From: CAZVLE01 sp964627855
GTDB lineage: Bacteria; Bacillota; Dethiobacteria; DTU022
NCBI GenBank assembly: GCA_964627855.1
Contig: CAZVLE010000014.1
Span: forward strand, 1-14,230
Reading direction: 5' to 3'
Length of the DNA: 14,230 bases
Shown: one piece after another, positions 1 through 6,170 of the stretch
How positions within the stretch are numbered: the stretch's first letter is position 1
Layout: the number at the start of each line of letters is the position of its first letter
Notes under the pieces: generated by a model
Databases searched by the model: none
What the model was told of the DNA's origin: nothing
What the model saw: only the letters and a program-made list of their open reading frames with translations
Translations under genes and position numbers: made by a program

Positions 1-21
1 GTTTCTTGCCGACAGTTTCAT
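1..21 (-). CDS. Mop/TOBE-type molybdate/molybdopterin-binding protein, 5' end only
   Basis: Only seven codons lie inside the window, reading MKLSARN on the minus strand from an ATG at 21-19. A strong ribosome site (GGGAGGTG, minus strand of 27-34) sits just upstream. MKLSARN or MKISARN is the customary N-terminus of small TOBE-domain (molbindin, Mop) proteins, which bind molybdate or tungstate in the cytoplasm. The assignment is supported mainly by context: the gene lies directly downstream of a Moco riboswitch and its terminator. Seven residues cannot exclude another family, for instance Rrf2 regulators, which often begin MKLST. The rest of the gene is beyond the left edge. Confidence 0.6.
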
Positions 22-58
22 TTTTTCACCTCCCTATTTATGGATTTGAACTCATAAC

Positions 59-90
59 AAAAAATCGCAATTTTCCGTTGGAAAATGCGA
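59..90 (-). terminator. Intrinsic terminator of the Moco riboswitch before the Mop-like gene
   Basis: On the minus strand, arms at 80-90 (read first) and 65-76 form an 11-bp stem with one bulged A and a 3-nt loop. It is followed by six T at 64-59. It lies 17 bases after the aptamer and 38 bases before the start codon, so it is placed to act as the expression platform (premature termination). I could not define an anti-terminator by eye, so whether Moco turns expression on or off is open. Confidence 0.85.
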
Positions 91-107
91 TCATCGTTCA
101 CTTACCT

Positions 108-207
108 GATCCTTCTTTCCGCAACGGGAGGCGCGGCCGTTTCCAGCCGAACCCTATCGTCCACCTTTCATAGCATTAAGCCTGCCTTAGATACAGTGGA
201 TCGAAGG
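108..207 (-). ncRNA. Moco (molybdenum cofactor) riboswitch aptamer, copy 1
   Basis: Read on the minus strand, the RNA carries the signature of the Moco RNA motif: GCGCCTCCCGT, a short CCG/CGG hairpin, then GGAAAG, preceded by AGGGTTCGGC with a GC-rich hairpin and by an AATGCT segment. From memory this parallels the E. coli moaA leader (AATGCTCG, CAGGGCGAAG, CGCCTCCCGT, GGAAAGGTG). GATCC near the 5' end can pair with GGATC at the 3' end as the closing stem. The 3' 48 bases are identical to copy 2. A promoter stands upstream and a terminator downstream, and the controlled gene looks like a molybdate-binding protein. Tungsten cofactor (Tuco) as the ligand cannot be excluded. Confidence 0.92.
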
Positions 208-235
208 TGATACTATGTGATTGATTTCAATGTAC

Positions 236-264
236 ATTTTATAACAAAGAGCTGCTTTGGTCAA
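236..264 (-). promoter_or_regulatory. Sigma-A promoter for the Mop-like unit
   Basis: On the minus strand, a -35 TTGACC (264-259) and a -10 TAAAAT (241-236) are 17 bp apart. Transcription would start just before the aptamer. The promoter lies between the stop codon of the kinase-like gene (300) and riboswitch copy 1, so the Mop-like gene has its own start of transcription. Confidence 0.75.
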
Positions 265-299
265 GAAAAAATTCGCCAGGTTCAATAATGCCCCTTAAA

Positions 300-1034
300 T
301 TAGATGGTTCTGAATACATCTTCAATCCAACCGGCTCTTATGCGATAACCTCTTCGTTTATTTATGCGTGACAGCTCACTAGAAAGACAGTCGATGACCT
401 TACCCTGATCAAGGTCTAATTTACAAGATAGAAACTCCATCATATTTTTTGTAAAAGCCTTTTTCCAGGGCGTATATGGCGGTGAGTAGGTAATGGTAAA
501 GGCACAGAGTCTCCCGACATCTTCTTCGCGATAACCATCTCTGCAATCTTCAAAATCAACCCCATAAAGTTTGTCGCGGATTATAAAGTTCCGGAGATTG
601 ATATTGCCAAGCACAACCCTGCGACCCAGGTTGTTTTCGGTAACGGAATAAAAGCTCTTTAACCATTCTGCTAACTGTTTAACTGTTTGCATGGCTGGTT
701 CAATATGCGGTTCCTTGTATTGAAAATGTATTTTTTCCTGCCATGAAATATATTCAAGGATGGTTGGTCCGCTGACATATTCCATCAATATGCCATTACC
801 GATCACTTTAACCAGGGCTGGTGCTAAAACCGGACTATTTTTAAAAAGAAAAAGCATTTCTACTTCCCTGGCCAGCCTTGTTCTGTGATTGTGTATTTTG
901 TAAACAAGCTGTTTCTTATTGCCGGTAAAGTCGGTAAAGTTTAGCAGGTATAACTGATTTCTTTTGCTTGTAAATCTTCCAATCACTTGACAGTCAATAA
1001 AGCCATTTCCCTTCAGTAATTCCTGGCTGAACAA
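300..1034 (-). CDS. Kinase-fold protein (LPS kinase/RIO/APH-like) with a degenerate catalytic loop
   Basis: The product has 244 residues. I chose the TTG at 1034 because GGAGG (minus strand of 1043-1047) is 8 bases upstream; the longer frame from 1049 would put its start inside that site. The small-kinase layout is visible: a VYKIH strand with the presumed ATP lysine near residue 46, REVEML with the pairing Glu near 57, a hinge-like MEY near 85, a catalytic-loop region LGNINLRNF near 142-150, and a metal-binding VDFEDC with Asp near 160. Families of this fold normally read HGDxxxxN in the loop; here His and Asp are Leu and Asn, so phosphotransfer may be weak or lost. No signal peptide or membrane segment is seen. 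It lies behind its own Moco riboswitch and terminator, which links it to molybdenum or tungsten cofactor status. Its target is unknown, and the family assignment rests on motifs only. Confidence 0.7.
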   Translation of the reverse strand: MFSQELLKGNGFIDCQVIGRFTSKRNQLYLLNFTDFTGNKKQLVYKIHNHRTRLAREVEMLFLFKNSPVLAPALVKVIGNGILMEYVSGPTILEYISWQEKIHFQYKEPHIEPAMQTVKQLAEWLKSFYSVTENNLGRRVVLGNINLRNFIIRDKLYGVDFEDCRDGYREEDVGRLCAFTITYSPPYTPWKKAFTKNMMEFLSCKLDLDQGKVIDCLSSELSRINKRRGYRIRAGWIEDVFRTI

Positions 1035-1069
1035 AGCTATCGCCTCCAAGATTTAATTATATAACCGAT

Positions 1070-1100
1070 AAAAAAACGCATTTACCCATAGGGAAATGCG
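1070..1100 (-). terminator. Intrinsic terminator of the Moco riboswitch before the kinase-like gene
   Basis: On the minus strand, GGG/CCC plus AAA/TTT and TGCG/CGCA pairs (1091-1100 with 1077-1087, one bulged A, loop 1088-1090) are followed by seven T at 1076-1070. It starts 20 bases after aptamer copy 2. Its design, including the position of the bulge, mirrors the terminator of copy 1 although the sequence differs. Confidence 0.85.
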
Positions 1101-1120
1101 ATCAGCCTTACGTTGTTTCT

Positions 1121-1223
1121 GATCCTTCTTTCCGCAACGGGAGGCGCGGCCGTTTCCAGCCGAACCCTGACGTCCATTTTCCATAGCGAGCATTAGCCAA
1201 CCTCAGGAACAATGGATCGAAGG
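1121..1223 (-). ncRNA. Moco (molybdenum cofactor) riboswitch aptamer, copy 2
   Basis: It has the same Moco motif elements as copy 1. The 3' core (1121-1168) is identical over 48 bases, while the 5' half is diverged: this copy has AATGCTCGC and a CCTGA that can pair with TCAGG, where copy 1 has TATC and GATA. The closing stem GATCC/GGATC and the 5' CCTTC are kept in both copies. That pattern, a frozen ligand-binding core with drifted but pairable arms, is what a duplicated functional aptamer would show. It controls the kinase-like gene ending at 300. Confidence 0.92.
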
Positions 1224-1252
1224 TCTTACTTATTTAATTGTTCATAATGCAA

Positions 1253-1281
1253 ATAGTATAGCAACCTGCGTTTTAGGTCAA
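1253..1281 (-). promoter_or_regulatory. Sigma-A promoter for the kinase-like unit
   Basis: On the minus strand, a -35 TTGACC (1281-1276) is followed 17 bp later by TACTAT (1258-1253); an overlapping TATACT (1260-1255) fits the -10 consensus better but leaves a 15-bp spacer. The position relative to the aptamer matches that of the promoter at 236-264. Confidence 0.65.
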
Positions 1282-1728
1282 GGCCTGCTCAGGTTGGGTT
1301 TGATAATGCCGTTGCAGCAGCAAAGTGGGTGGGGCGCGAGTACTGATTTGTAGAATACGAAAAGCAACTTACGATAACAGCCCTATTATGTGAGAAACGG
1401 TTTATGCGCCGCTGTATTTATTGGCGCAGGGCGATTTTAGTATACACTGCATTGGACATTATGTTTATAACAGCCACAACCAAAAGACAATCTTTATAAG
1501 CAGGCCCCTACCGCGGGCAAAGATTTTCGCTTACCTGGTAATTCATGGGTTTATTCAACAGGCCTCATGATGTGACTAAATAAAGAAGTTAAATCATGGA
1601 TTCACTGTGATGAAAAATTTTGGGAATTCTATATGCCTACCTAAAGGGCACACAAAATAATCCGCCCACAGTGTTGAAAATTCGAGTTACAATCTTGCTT
1701 TTGTCGGGTATGAAAGGAAGATAAAAAA
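1282..1728. other. Intergenic stretch without a recognisable gene
   Basis: I see no coding region with a ribosome site in about 450 bases. The only structure noted is a small hairpin (TGCGCC at 1405-1410 with GGCGCA at 1423-1428, 12-base loop), not followed by a T-run. The stretch is unusually empty compared with the tight spacing elsewhere in the window and may be decayed sequence, like the remnant that follows it. Confidence 0.5.
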
Positions 1729-1839
1729 ATGCAAGTCAAGTCAAAGGTTGATCTGTGGGTTGGTATTATTATTTGGGTCGGAATTTTTATCATGGCAGGC
1801 ACAATAACTTTACTGCAGGATCAGACAACTTGTTTTTAG
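1729..1839 (+). pseudogene. 36-residue membrane-segment ORF, possible remnant of a bPH_4 (DUF1200) PH-domain protein
   Basis: An ATG at 1729 has a fair ribosome site (AAAGGAAG) about 8 bases upstream. The peptide starts MQVKSKVDLWVGIIIWVGIF and contains one hydrophobic segment (about residues 11-30), then stops at 1837-1839. The opening resembles, from memory, the N-terminus of small bacterial PH-domain membrane proteins (FKSK.DLW.GIIIWG), which are normally well over 100 residues. In the next frame, FLVAVITTQYE can be read across the stop, reminiscent of the strand after the membrane segments in that family. I infer a frameshifted, decayed copy. An alternative is a genuine small membrane peptide. 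Confidence 0.4.
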
Positions 1840-1902
1840 TTGCGGTCATAACAACACAATACGAATCTAGGGACCTGCGAAATATGTTTTAAAACTAATA
1901 AC

Positions 1903-1938
1903 AGAAGAGGAACCGCTTTTCGAAAGGGTTCCTCTTCT
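1903..1938 (-). terminator. Terminator hairpin after the aminotransferase gene
   Basis: Perfect 12-bp arms (AGAAGAGGAACC at 1903-1914 and GGTTCCTCTTCT at 1927-1938) enclose a loop that can itself pair CTTT with AAAG. It lies 26 bases beyond the aminotransferase stop. On the minus strand the following bases are T-rich but interrupted (GTTATTAGTTTT), so efficiency is uncertain. It may also close any transcript from the small plus-strand remnant. Confidence 0.75.
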
Positions 1939-1964
1939 AGATTCTGCTAGACCGGGTCCCCGGT

Positions 1965-3299
1965 TTACTTGGAAAGACGGGCTAAAGATTTTTCCAGCGC
2001 CGCCAGGACCGTATCAATTTGCTCGTAAGAGATGACCGCAGGCGGTTCGATACGAATTACCCTGGCATTATTAAGGGTGCCGCCGACAAGAACCCTTTGA
2101 TCGAATAGGTCTTTGGCCAGTTCAAAACCGGCTTCATCTGTCGGAAACTCCATCCCAATCAGCAGTCCCTTGCCTCGCACCGCTTTCAGGACAGAATACT
2201 TTTCCGTAAAAGCATTTAACTTGTCAAGGATGTAGTTACCCTTTTCTTCGGCCATTTTCGGGATATCCCATTCAACTGTATACCTGATGGCGGCAATTGC
2301 TGCTGAACAGCTGAGCGGGTTTCCGCCAAATGTTGGAGAGCCGAGTATCCAGGGATTGTCAAGCATATTCTGCCACAGAGGCGGTCTTGCGGCGATGCCG
2401 GTTATAGGCATTACTCCTCCACCGAATGCTTTACCCATAATCAGAATGTCAGGAACTACGTTAACATCTTCTACGGCCCACATTTTCCCGGTCCGTCCCA
2501 TCCCGGTTTGGATTTCATCTGTTATCAGATAAACACCATATTGATCACAGATTTCACGCAGTCTGGGTAGATAATCGGCCGGAGGCACAATTATACCGGC
2601 CTCACCCTGGATCGGCTCAACAATAACCCCTGCCACAGTTTCACCGACTGCAATCAGGTTTGAGATCGCTTTTTCCATAGCATCTGCGTTGCCGTACTCC
2701 ACGTGTTGGAAGCCCGGAATGAGGGGGATATAAGGCTGGCGGTAAACTCCTTTTCCTGTAGCCGAAACTGCGCCCATCGATTTGCCGTGGAAGGCGTTGA
2801 CCGTTGATATAAACCAGGTTTTGCCCGAGGCGAGGCGCGCTAATTTTAAAGCCATTTCCACTGCCTCTGCACCGCCGTTGCAGATAAACGAATACTGCAA
2901 ATCACCGGGGGTAATCATGGCGACAAGTTTAGAGAGATAGCCGCGCAATGGTTCGACCAGTTCCTGGCTGTGCAAGGCATAGCGGTTTAATTGAGCCTGA
3001 ACTACCTCGACAACCTTTGGATTGCGGTGGCCGAGCATGTAGATACCGAAACCACCCAGACAATCAATAAACTCGACTCCGTGGGTGTCACGAAAAACAG
3101 CGCCTTCATCTTCCCATTCGACAAAAGAGTAATCCGAAGAAACCGATTTGCGGGCAGATAGAATTGCCGGATTAACATATTCTCCATAATTTTCTACCGA
3201 GTCAGAGACAATACGTTCTTTTTCATCTGCAGTTAGGTCATCTTTGAGGATGTACTCAAGGATGCGACTGCTTTCTTGTAAGACTGCTTCCCGGTCCAT
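1965..3299 (-). CDS. patA: Putrescine aminotransferase (class III PLP aminotransferase, PatA/YgjG type)
   Basis: The 444-residue product is a cytoplasmic PLP enzyme that should move the amino group of putrescine (or cadaverine) to 2-oxoglutarate, giving 4-aminobutanal and glutamate. Along its length it recalls E. coli PatA: FIDCLGGFGI (78-87), GHRNP (90-94), LHSQEL (109-114), the PLP phosphate loop near NGGAEAVE (141-148), AFHGKS (169-174), EPIQGE (238-243), DEIQTGMGRTGK (261-272), the Schiff-base lysine K290 in IMGKAFGGGV, and TFGGNPL. The start is the ATG at 3299 because AGGAAGGGG (minus of 3308-3316) lies 8 bases upstream; the frame stays open to 3401, but that part would run through the promoter. 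A sigma-54 promoter precedes it. Ornithine aminotransferase or a GABA transaminase would be the main alternatives, but the motif pattern favours PatA. Confidence 0.88.
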   Translation of the reverse strand: MDREAVLQESSRILEYILKDDLTADEKERIVSDSVENYGEYVNPAILSARKSVSSDYSFVEWEDEGAVFRDTHGVEFIDCLGGFGIYMLGHRNPKVVEVVQAQLNRYALHSQELVEPLRGYLSKLVAMITPGDLQYSFICNGGAEAVEMALKLARLASGKTWFISTVNAFHGKSMGAVSATGKGVYRQPYIPLIPGFQHVEYGNADAMEKAISNLIAVGETVAGVIVEPIQGEAGIIVPPADYLPRLREICDQYGVYLITDEIQTGMGRTGKMWAVEDVNVVPDILIMGKAFGGGVMPITGIAARPPLWQNMLDNPWILGSPTFGGNPLSCSAAIAAIRYTVEWDIPKMAEEKGNYILDKLNAFTEKYSVLKAVRGKGLLIGMEFPTDEAGFELAKDLFDQRVLVGGTLNNARVIRIEPPAVISYEQIDTVLAALEKSLARLSK

Positions 3300-3341
3300 G
3301 TTAAAAACCCCTTCCTGGTTGTTATTATACATAATTATTAC

Positions 3342-3359
3342 AAGCAATATTAATGCCAA
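3342..3359 (-). promoter_or_regulatory. Sigma-54 (-24/-12) promoter of the aminotransferase gene
   Basis: The minus strand reads TTGGCATTAATATTGCTT. GG (3357-3356) and GC (3345-3344) are separated by exactly 10 bases, and the TTGGCA and TTGC blocks match the consensus except for the bases after CA. Transcription would start near 3332, leaving a leader of about 33 bases that contains the ribosome site. E. coli patA is also known to be sigma-54 dependent, which adds weight. Confidence 0.8.
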
Positions 3360-3426
3360 AATATTAATTGATAAGGGGGTCCGGATTGTCTCGTCTTGCA
3401 TAACTTTTGTAATAGCTCAGGGTAAT

Positions 3427-3437
3427 CCTGTTACAGG
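3427..3437. promoter_or_regulatory. Candidate activator dyad upstream of the sigma-54 promoter
   Basis: CCTGT-T-ACAGG is a perfect 5+1+5 dyad centred about 100 bases upstream of the expected sigma-54 start, the usual distance for an enhancer-binding protein. Flanking AAT and ATT extend the symmetry loosely. It also lies upstream of the divergent PBP promoter. No activator gene is present in the window, so this is inference from position and symmetry. Confidence 0.4.
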
Positions 3438-3523
3438 TATTATTATTAATATTGAGATTGCAAGAGCATGTATTTTTATTTTTGAGAATAATCAGGGCAG
3501 ATCTAAATAGCTGTTGCTCCAAT

Positions 3524-3552
3524 TTACCCTCAATAAAAAAATGTGTTATAAT
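3524..3552 (+). promoter_or_regulatory. Extended -10 sigma-A promoter for the PBP gene
   Basis: A consensus TATAAT (3547-3552) is preceded by TGT (3544-3546), an extended -10 element. A weak -35, TTACCC (3524-3529), is 17 bp upstream. The start would fall near 3559, immediately before the leader structure. Confidence 0.75.
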
Positions 3553-3561
3553 TAAACAAGT

Positions 3562-3632
3562 AACCTCTGATGCAAGGCTTGACCGGTAGTTATAGACTGC
3601 TTTATATATGGTCCTGCAAATAGAGGTTTTTT
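3562..3632 (+). ncRNA. Structured leader with terminator-like end before the PBP gene
   Basis: AACCTCT (3562-3568) pairs with AGAGGTT (3622-3628), which runs into six T (3627-3632). Nested inside are GCA/TGC (3572-3574 with 3615-3617), GACC/GGTC (3581-3584 with 3610-3613) and GTAGT/ACTGC (3586-3590 with 3596-3600, one G-U pair). The structure begins within a few bases of the predicted transcription start and ends 43 bases before the GTG. It could be an attenuator, a small riboswitch or a stabilising leader. I do not recognise it as a known RNA family. Confidence 0.5.
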
Positions 3633-3675
3633 ACTATTAACTTAGAGAGAGATAAAAACAGGGAGGAAAAATCTG

Positions 3676-6114
3676 GTGGCGGAAAAAAAACAACCCCTTG
3701 ATCTTAAGGTTGAACCGTCGCGTTTTAAAAAGGGTAAGCGAAAGGCTTTTTTTCGCACCTTCTTACACTCTCTTTTGGCTCTTCTGCTCATTCTATTTAT
3801 TATTGCCGGTGGAGCAACAGCAGCAGTTGTTGTAAACTATCTAAATGAAGCCCCTCCTTTTGATCCTTCTCGACTGACTGCTGTTGAAACTTCTTATATT
3901 TATGATAGCAGTGGCCAGGAAATTGCTGTTCTGCATGATGAACAGAATCGTATTATAGTGAACTTGGACAGTGTACCCCAGCATGTTCGCAATGCTTTTA
4001 TTGCCATTGAGGACGAGCGTTTTTTTAATCATTATGGCTTTGATATCATCAGTAGTATGCGGGCGGCCTATGTCAACTACCAGGCGGGAAGAATTGTGCA
4101 GGGTGGCAGCACCATAACCCAGCAGCTGGCTCAGAATGCATTCCTGACGACAGAAATGACTTACAGGAGGAAAATACAGGAGATTTGGTTGGCCATTCAG
4201 CTGGAACGCAGCTACGGCAAGGAAGAGATTCTCGAGTTTTATTTAAACCGCATCTATTTTGGTAACGGAGCTTACGGTATCGAGGCGGCGTCCCAAACTT
4301 ATTTTGCTAAAAGCGCCTTAGATCTATCGATTGCCGAGGCAGCACTGCTGGCCGGTGTGGTTCATTCGCCTAACCATTTAAATCCCATTAACAATAAAGC
4401 TGAAGCAGAATTGCGCATGCAAACTGTGCTTTCAAGTTTAAAAAGGCTTGATTTTATCAGCGATGCCCAGTATAGGGATGCTTTAAACCAGGAACTTACT
4501 TATGCCGAACTTGCAAGTCCTGAATATCCCTACCCCCATTTTGTTGATTATGTTGTTCATCAGGAGTTGATCAAAATTCTTAGCGCCATGCCTTCGATCG
4601 GTTCCCGTGAAGAGGCATACAGGGCTATTTATAATGGTGGTCTGCGTGTTTACACCACTCTTGATCCAGCCATGCAAGTGCATGTTGAGGAAGTATTGAA
4701 CCGCACGGATCTCTATCCGGCTACTGTCTACCTGGATATGCCCAGGGTGAGGGAAGCAGTTGCTGCGTTGCCCCTGGGCCAGGATTTGACCAGGGCTCAA
4801 TTACAGGAAATGGTTAACGAAGAAGGAGGAGTTCCTCAGCCGCAGGCTGCTATTGTTGTAGCAGATCCTGTCACCGGCAGGATTAGAGCGCTCGGAGGCG
4901 GGCGTGAATACCGCAAAACTGTTGATGAGGTGCTCAGGTTCGTAAACTTAAGGCAGCCCGGGTCAGCAATAAAACCGATTATTGCTTATGCGCCCGCATT
5001 CGAAGAAGGGGTTTTAGCCGGGGCAGCTTCTACTGTTAATGACGCGCCTTTTACGGGGCCACAGGGTTGGCAGCCTAAAAACTTTGACAACCGCTTCAGG
5101 GGTTTAATACCGGCTCGTGATGCCCTTTACTTCTCTTACAATATTCCGGCTATCCGGGTATTCCAATCCCTGGGGACAAGAGTAGGCGTAAATTATGCCG
5201 AAAGAATGGGCATATCGAGTATTGATCCATCAGAAATTGACAATCTGGCCCTATCCCTGGGTGGTTTTACCTATGGAGTCAGCGCCATCGATATGGCTCA
5301 GGCCTATAGTGTCCTGGCCAATGACGGGGTCAGGGTTGATCTCTTTACCGTCGAGAGAATAGAAGATCGTCACGGCGCTATACTCTACGAGCAGAAAGTA
5401 AACCCCAGGCAGGTCATCAGCCCGCAGGCCGCTTTCATTGTCAATGATATTCTGCAGGATTTTGTCCGCAAGTACCTTGGCCGCGCCCTGCAGATTGATC
5501 GGCCGGTTGCCGCCAAAACTGGGACAACAGAAAACTGGAAAGATGTTTACCTTGTTGCCTATACTCCCAACCTGGTTGCCTCTTTTTGGATGGGTTATGA
5601 TGAACCAAGAATAGGTGGTATCCAGCAGGGCTGGCGTTATTCGACAGCCTTCATGCGTGAAGTATTCCTGGAAGCATTTAAGACCCTTGAGATCAGGGAA
5701 TTCATGCGCCCCAGTGGTGTAGTGACCATGGAAGTTTGCTCTGTATCGGGTCTGAGGCCTACACAGGGCTGCCGTGCTGCCGGTACGATCAGAAGTGATT
5801 ATTTCATGGAAAGATTTGCCCCGCGGGTAACTTGCGACCTTCACCTTGATTTTGTCGCCCCGGTGGAAGATGATCTGGAAGATTATGATGATGACCTTAC
5901 TGACGATCAGCCTGAACCGCCGGAAGATGATCTGGTTGACGATGATAATGGTCAAGGCCAGCCACCTCCCGATGACATTGAACCTGAACTTCCACCGGAT
6001 AACGGTGATACACAGCCTGACGACCCGCCGGACGCACAGGGTGATGGCAGTGAAGAGGATATCATAGAATGGTGGCAGATATTTTTACAGGAGCGAACAC
6101 TCGGTGATTTTTAA
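3676..6114 (+). CDS. Class A penicillin-binding protein 1A (glycosyltransferase/transpeptidase)
   Basis: The 812-residue bifunctional peptidoglycan synthase is anchored by one N-terminal membrane helix (about 29-55) after a basic cytoplasmic tail. The GT51 domain holds AIEDERFFNHYG with catalytic Glu112, GGSTITQQLAQN (143-154), and QEIWLAIQLER with the second Glu near 169. The transpeptidase domain holds S430-AIK433 in the SxxK motif, S487-Y-N489, and K614-TGT617. It polymerises and cross-links glycan strands outside the membrane. The start is GTG with GGGAGG (3661-3666) 9 bases upstream. The C-terminus is odd: after about residue 730 comes a long Asp/Glu/Pro-rich tail (EPPEDD and PPPDD stretches) ending in a WW-containing hydrophobic patch. 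Expression probably responds to the structured leader. The gene stands alone, convergent with the nitroreductase-like gene. Confidence 0.95.
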   Translation: MAEKKQPLDLKVEPSRFKKGKRKAFFRTFLHSLLALLLILFIIAGGATAAVVVNYLNEAPPFDPSRLTAVETSYIYDSSGQEIAVLHDEQNRIIVNLDSVPQHVRNAFIAIEDERFFNHYGFDIISSMRAAYVNYQAGRIVQGGSTITQQLAQNAFLTTEMTYRRKIQEIWLAIQLERSYGKEEILEFYLNRIYFGNGAYGIEAASQTYFAKSALDLSIAEAALLAGVVHSPNHLNPINNKAEAELRMQTVLSSLKRLDFISDAQYRDALNQELTYAELASPEYPYPHFVDYVVHQELIKILSAMPSIGSREEAYRAIYNGGLRVYTTLDPAMQVHVEEVLNRTDLYPATVYLDMPRVREAVAALPLGQDLTRAQLQEMVNEEGGVPQPQAAIVVADPVTGRIRALGGGREYRKTVDEVLRFVNLRQPGSAIKPIIAYAPAFEEGVLAGAASTVNDAPFTGPQGWQPKNFDNRFRGLIPARDALYFSYNIPAIRVFQSLGTRVGVNYAERMGISSIDPSEIDNLALSLGGFTYGVSAIDMAQAYSVLANDGVRVDLFTVERIEDRHGAILYEQKVNPRQVISPQAAFIVNDILQDFVRKYLGRALQIDRPVAAKTGTTENWKDVYLVAYTPNLVASFWMGYDEPRIGGIQQGWRYSTAFMREVFLEAFKTLEIREFMRPSGVVTMEVCSVSGLRPTQGCRAAGTIRSDYFMERFAPRVTCDLHLDFVAPVEDDLEDYDDDLTDDQPEPPEDDLVDDDNGQGQPPPDDIEPELPPDNGDTQPDDPPDAQGDGSEEDIIEWWQIFLQERTLGDF

Positions 6115-6134
6115 GGGCATCTTTACCGGTTTTT

Positions 6135-6155
6135 GTTCCCTGTTATGATGGGAAA
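6135..6155. terminator. Weak hairpin between convergent PBP and nitroreductase genes
   Basis: TTCCC (6136-6140) can pair with GGGAA (6150-6154) across a 9-base loop in the 56-base gap between the two stop codons. No continuous T-run follows on either strand, so termination activity is doubtful. Confidence 0.25.
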
Positions 6156-6170
6156 CTGCAGTGGTTGTTC

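Noticed and set aside
108..1168. 48-base direct repeat as ends of an insertion sequence or composite mobile element
   Set aside because: Both copies have the Moco RNA motif, sit between a promoter and a terminator, and have the same orientation relative to their genes. There is no transposase and no target-site duplication.
3324..3329. TATAAT on the minus strand as a sigma-A -10 for the aminotransferase
   Set aside because: No -35 element lies at 16-18 bp and no TGn extension is present; it lies downstream of the start predicted from the much better -24/-12 element.
3300..3401. Longer aminotransferase start at 3401 with a hydrophobic N-terminus
   Set aside because: The extension would encode the sigma-54 promoter region, has no ribosome site, and is absent from the recalled family pattern; the ATG at 3299 has a good site.
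5251..5955. 234-codon open frame antisense to the PBP gene
   Set aside because: It lies wholly opposite the transpeptidase domain, which is unmistakably coding. It has no ribosome site or recognisable domain, and its Ile-rich start mirrors the antisense of acidic Asp codons.
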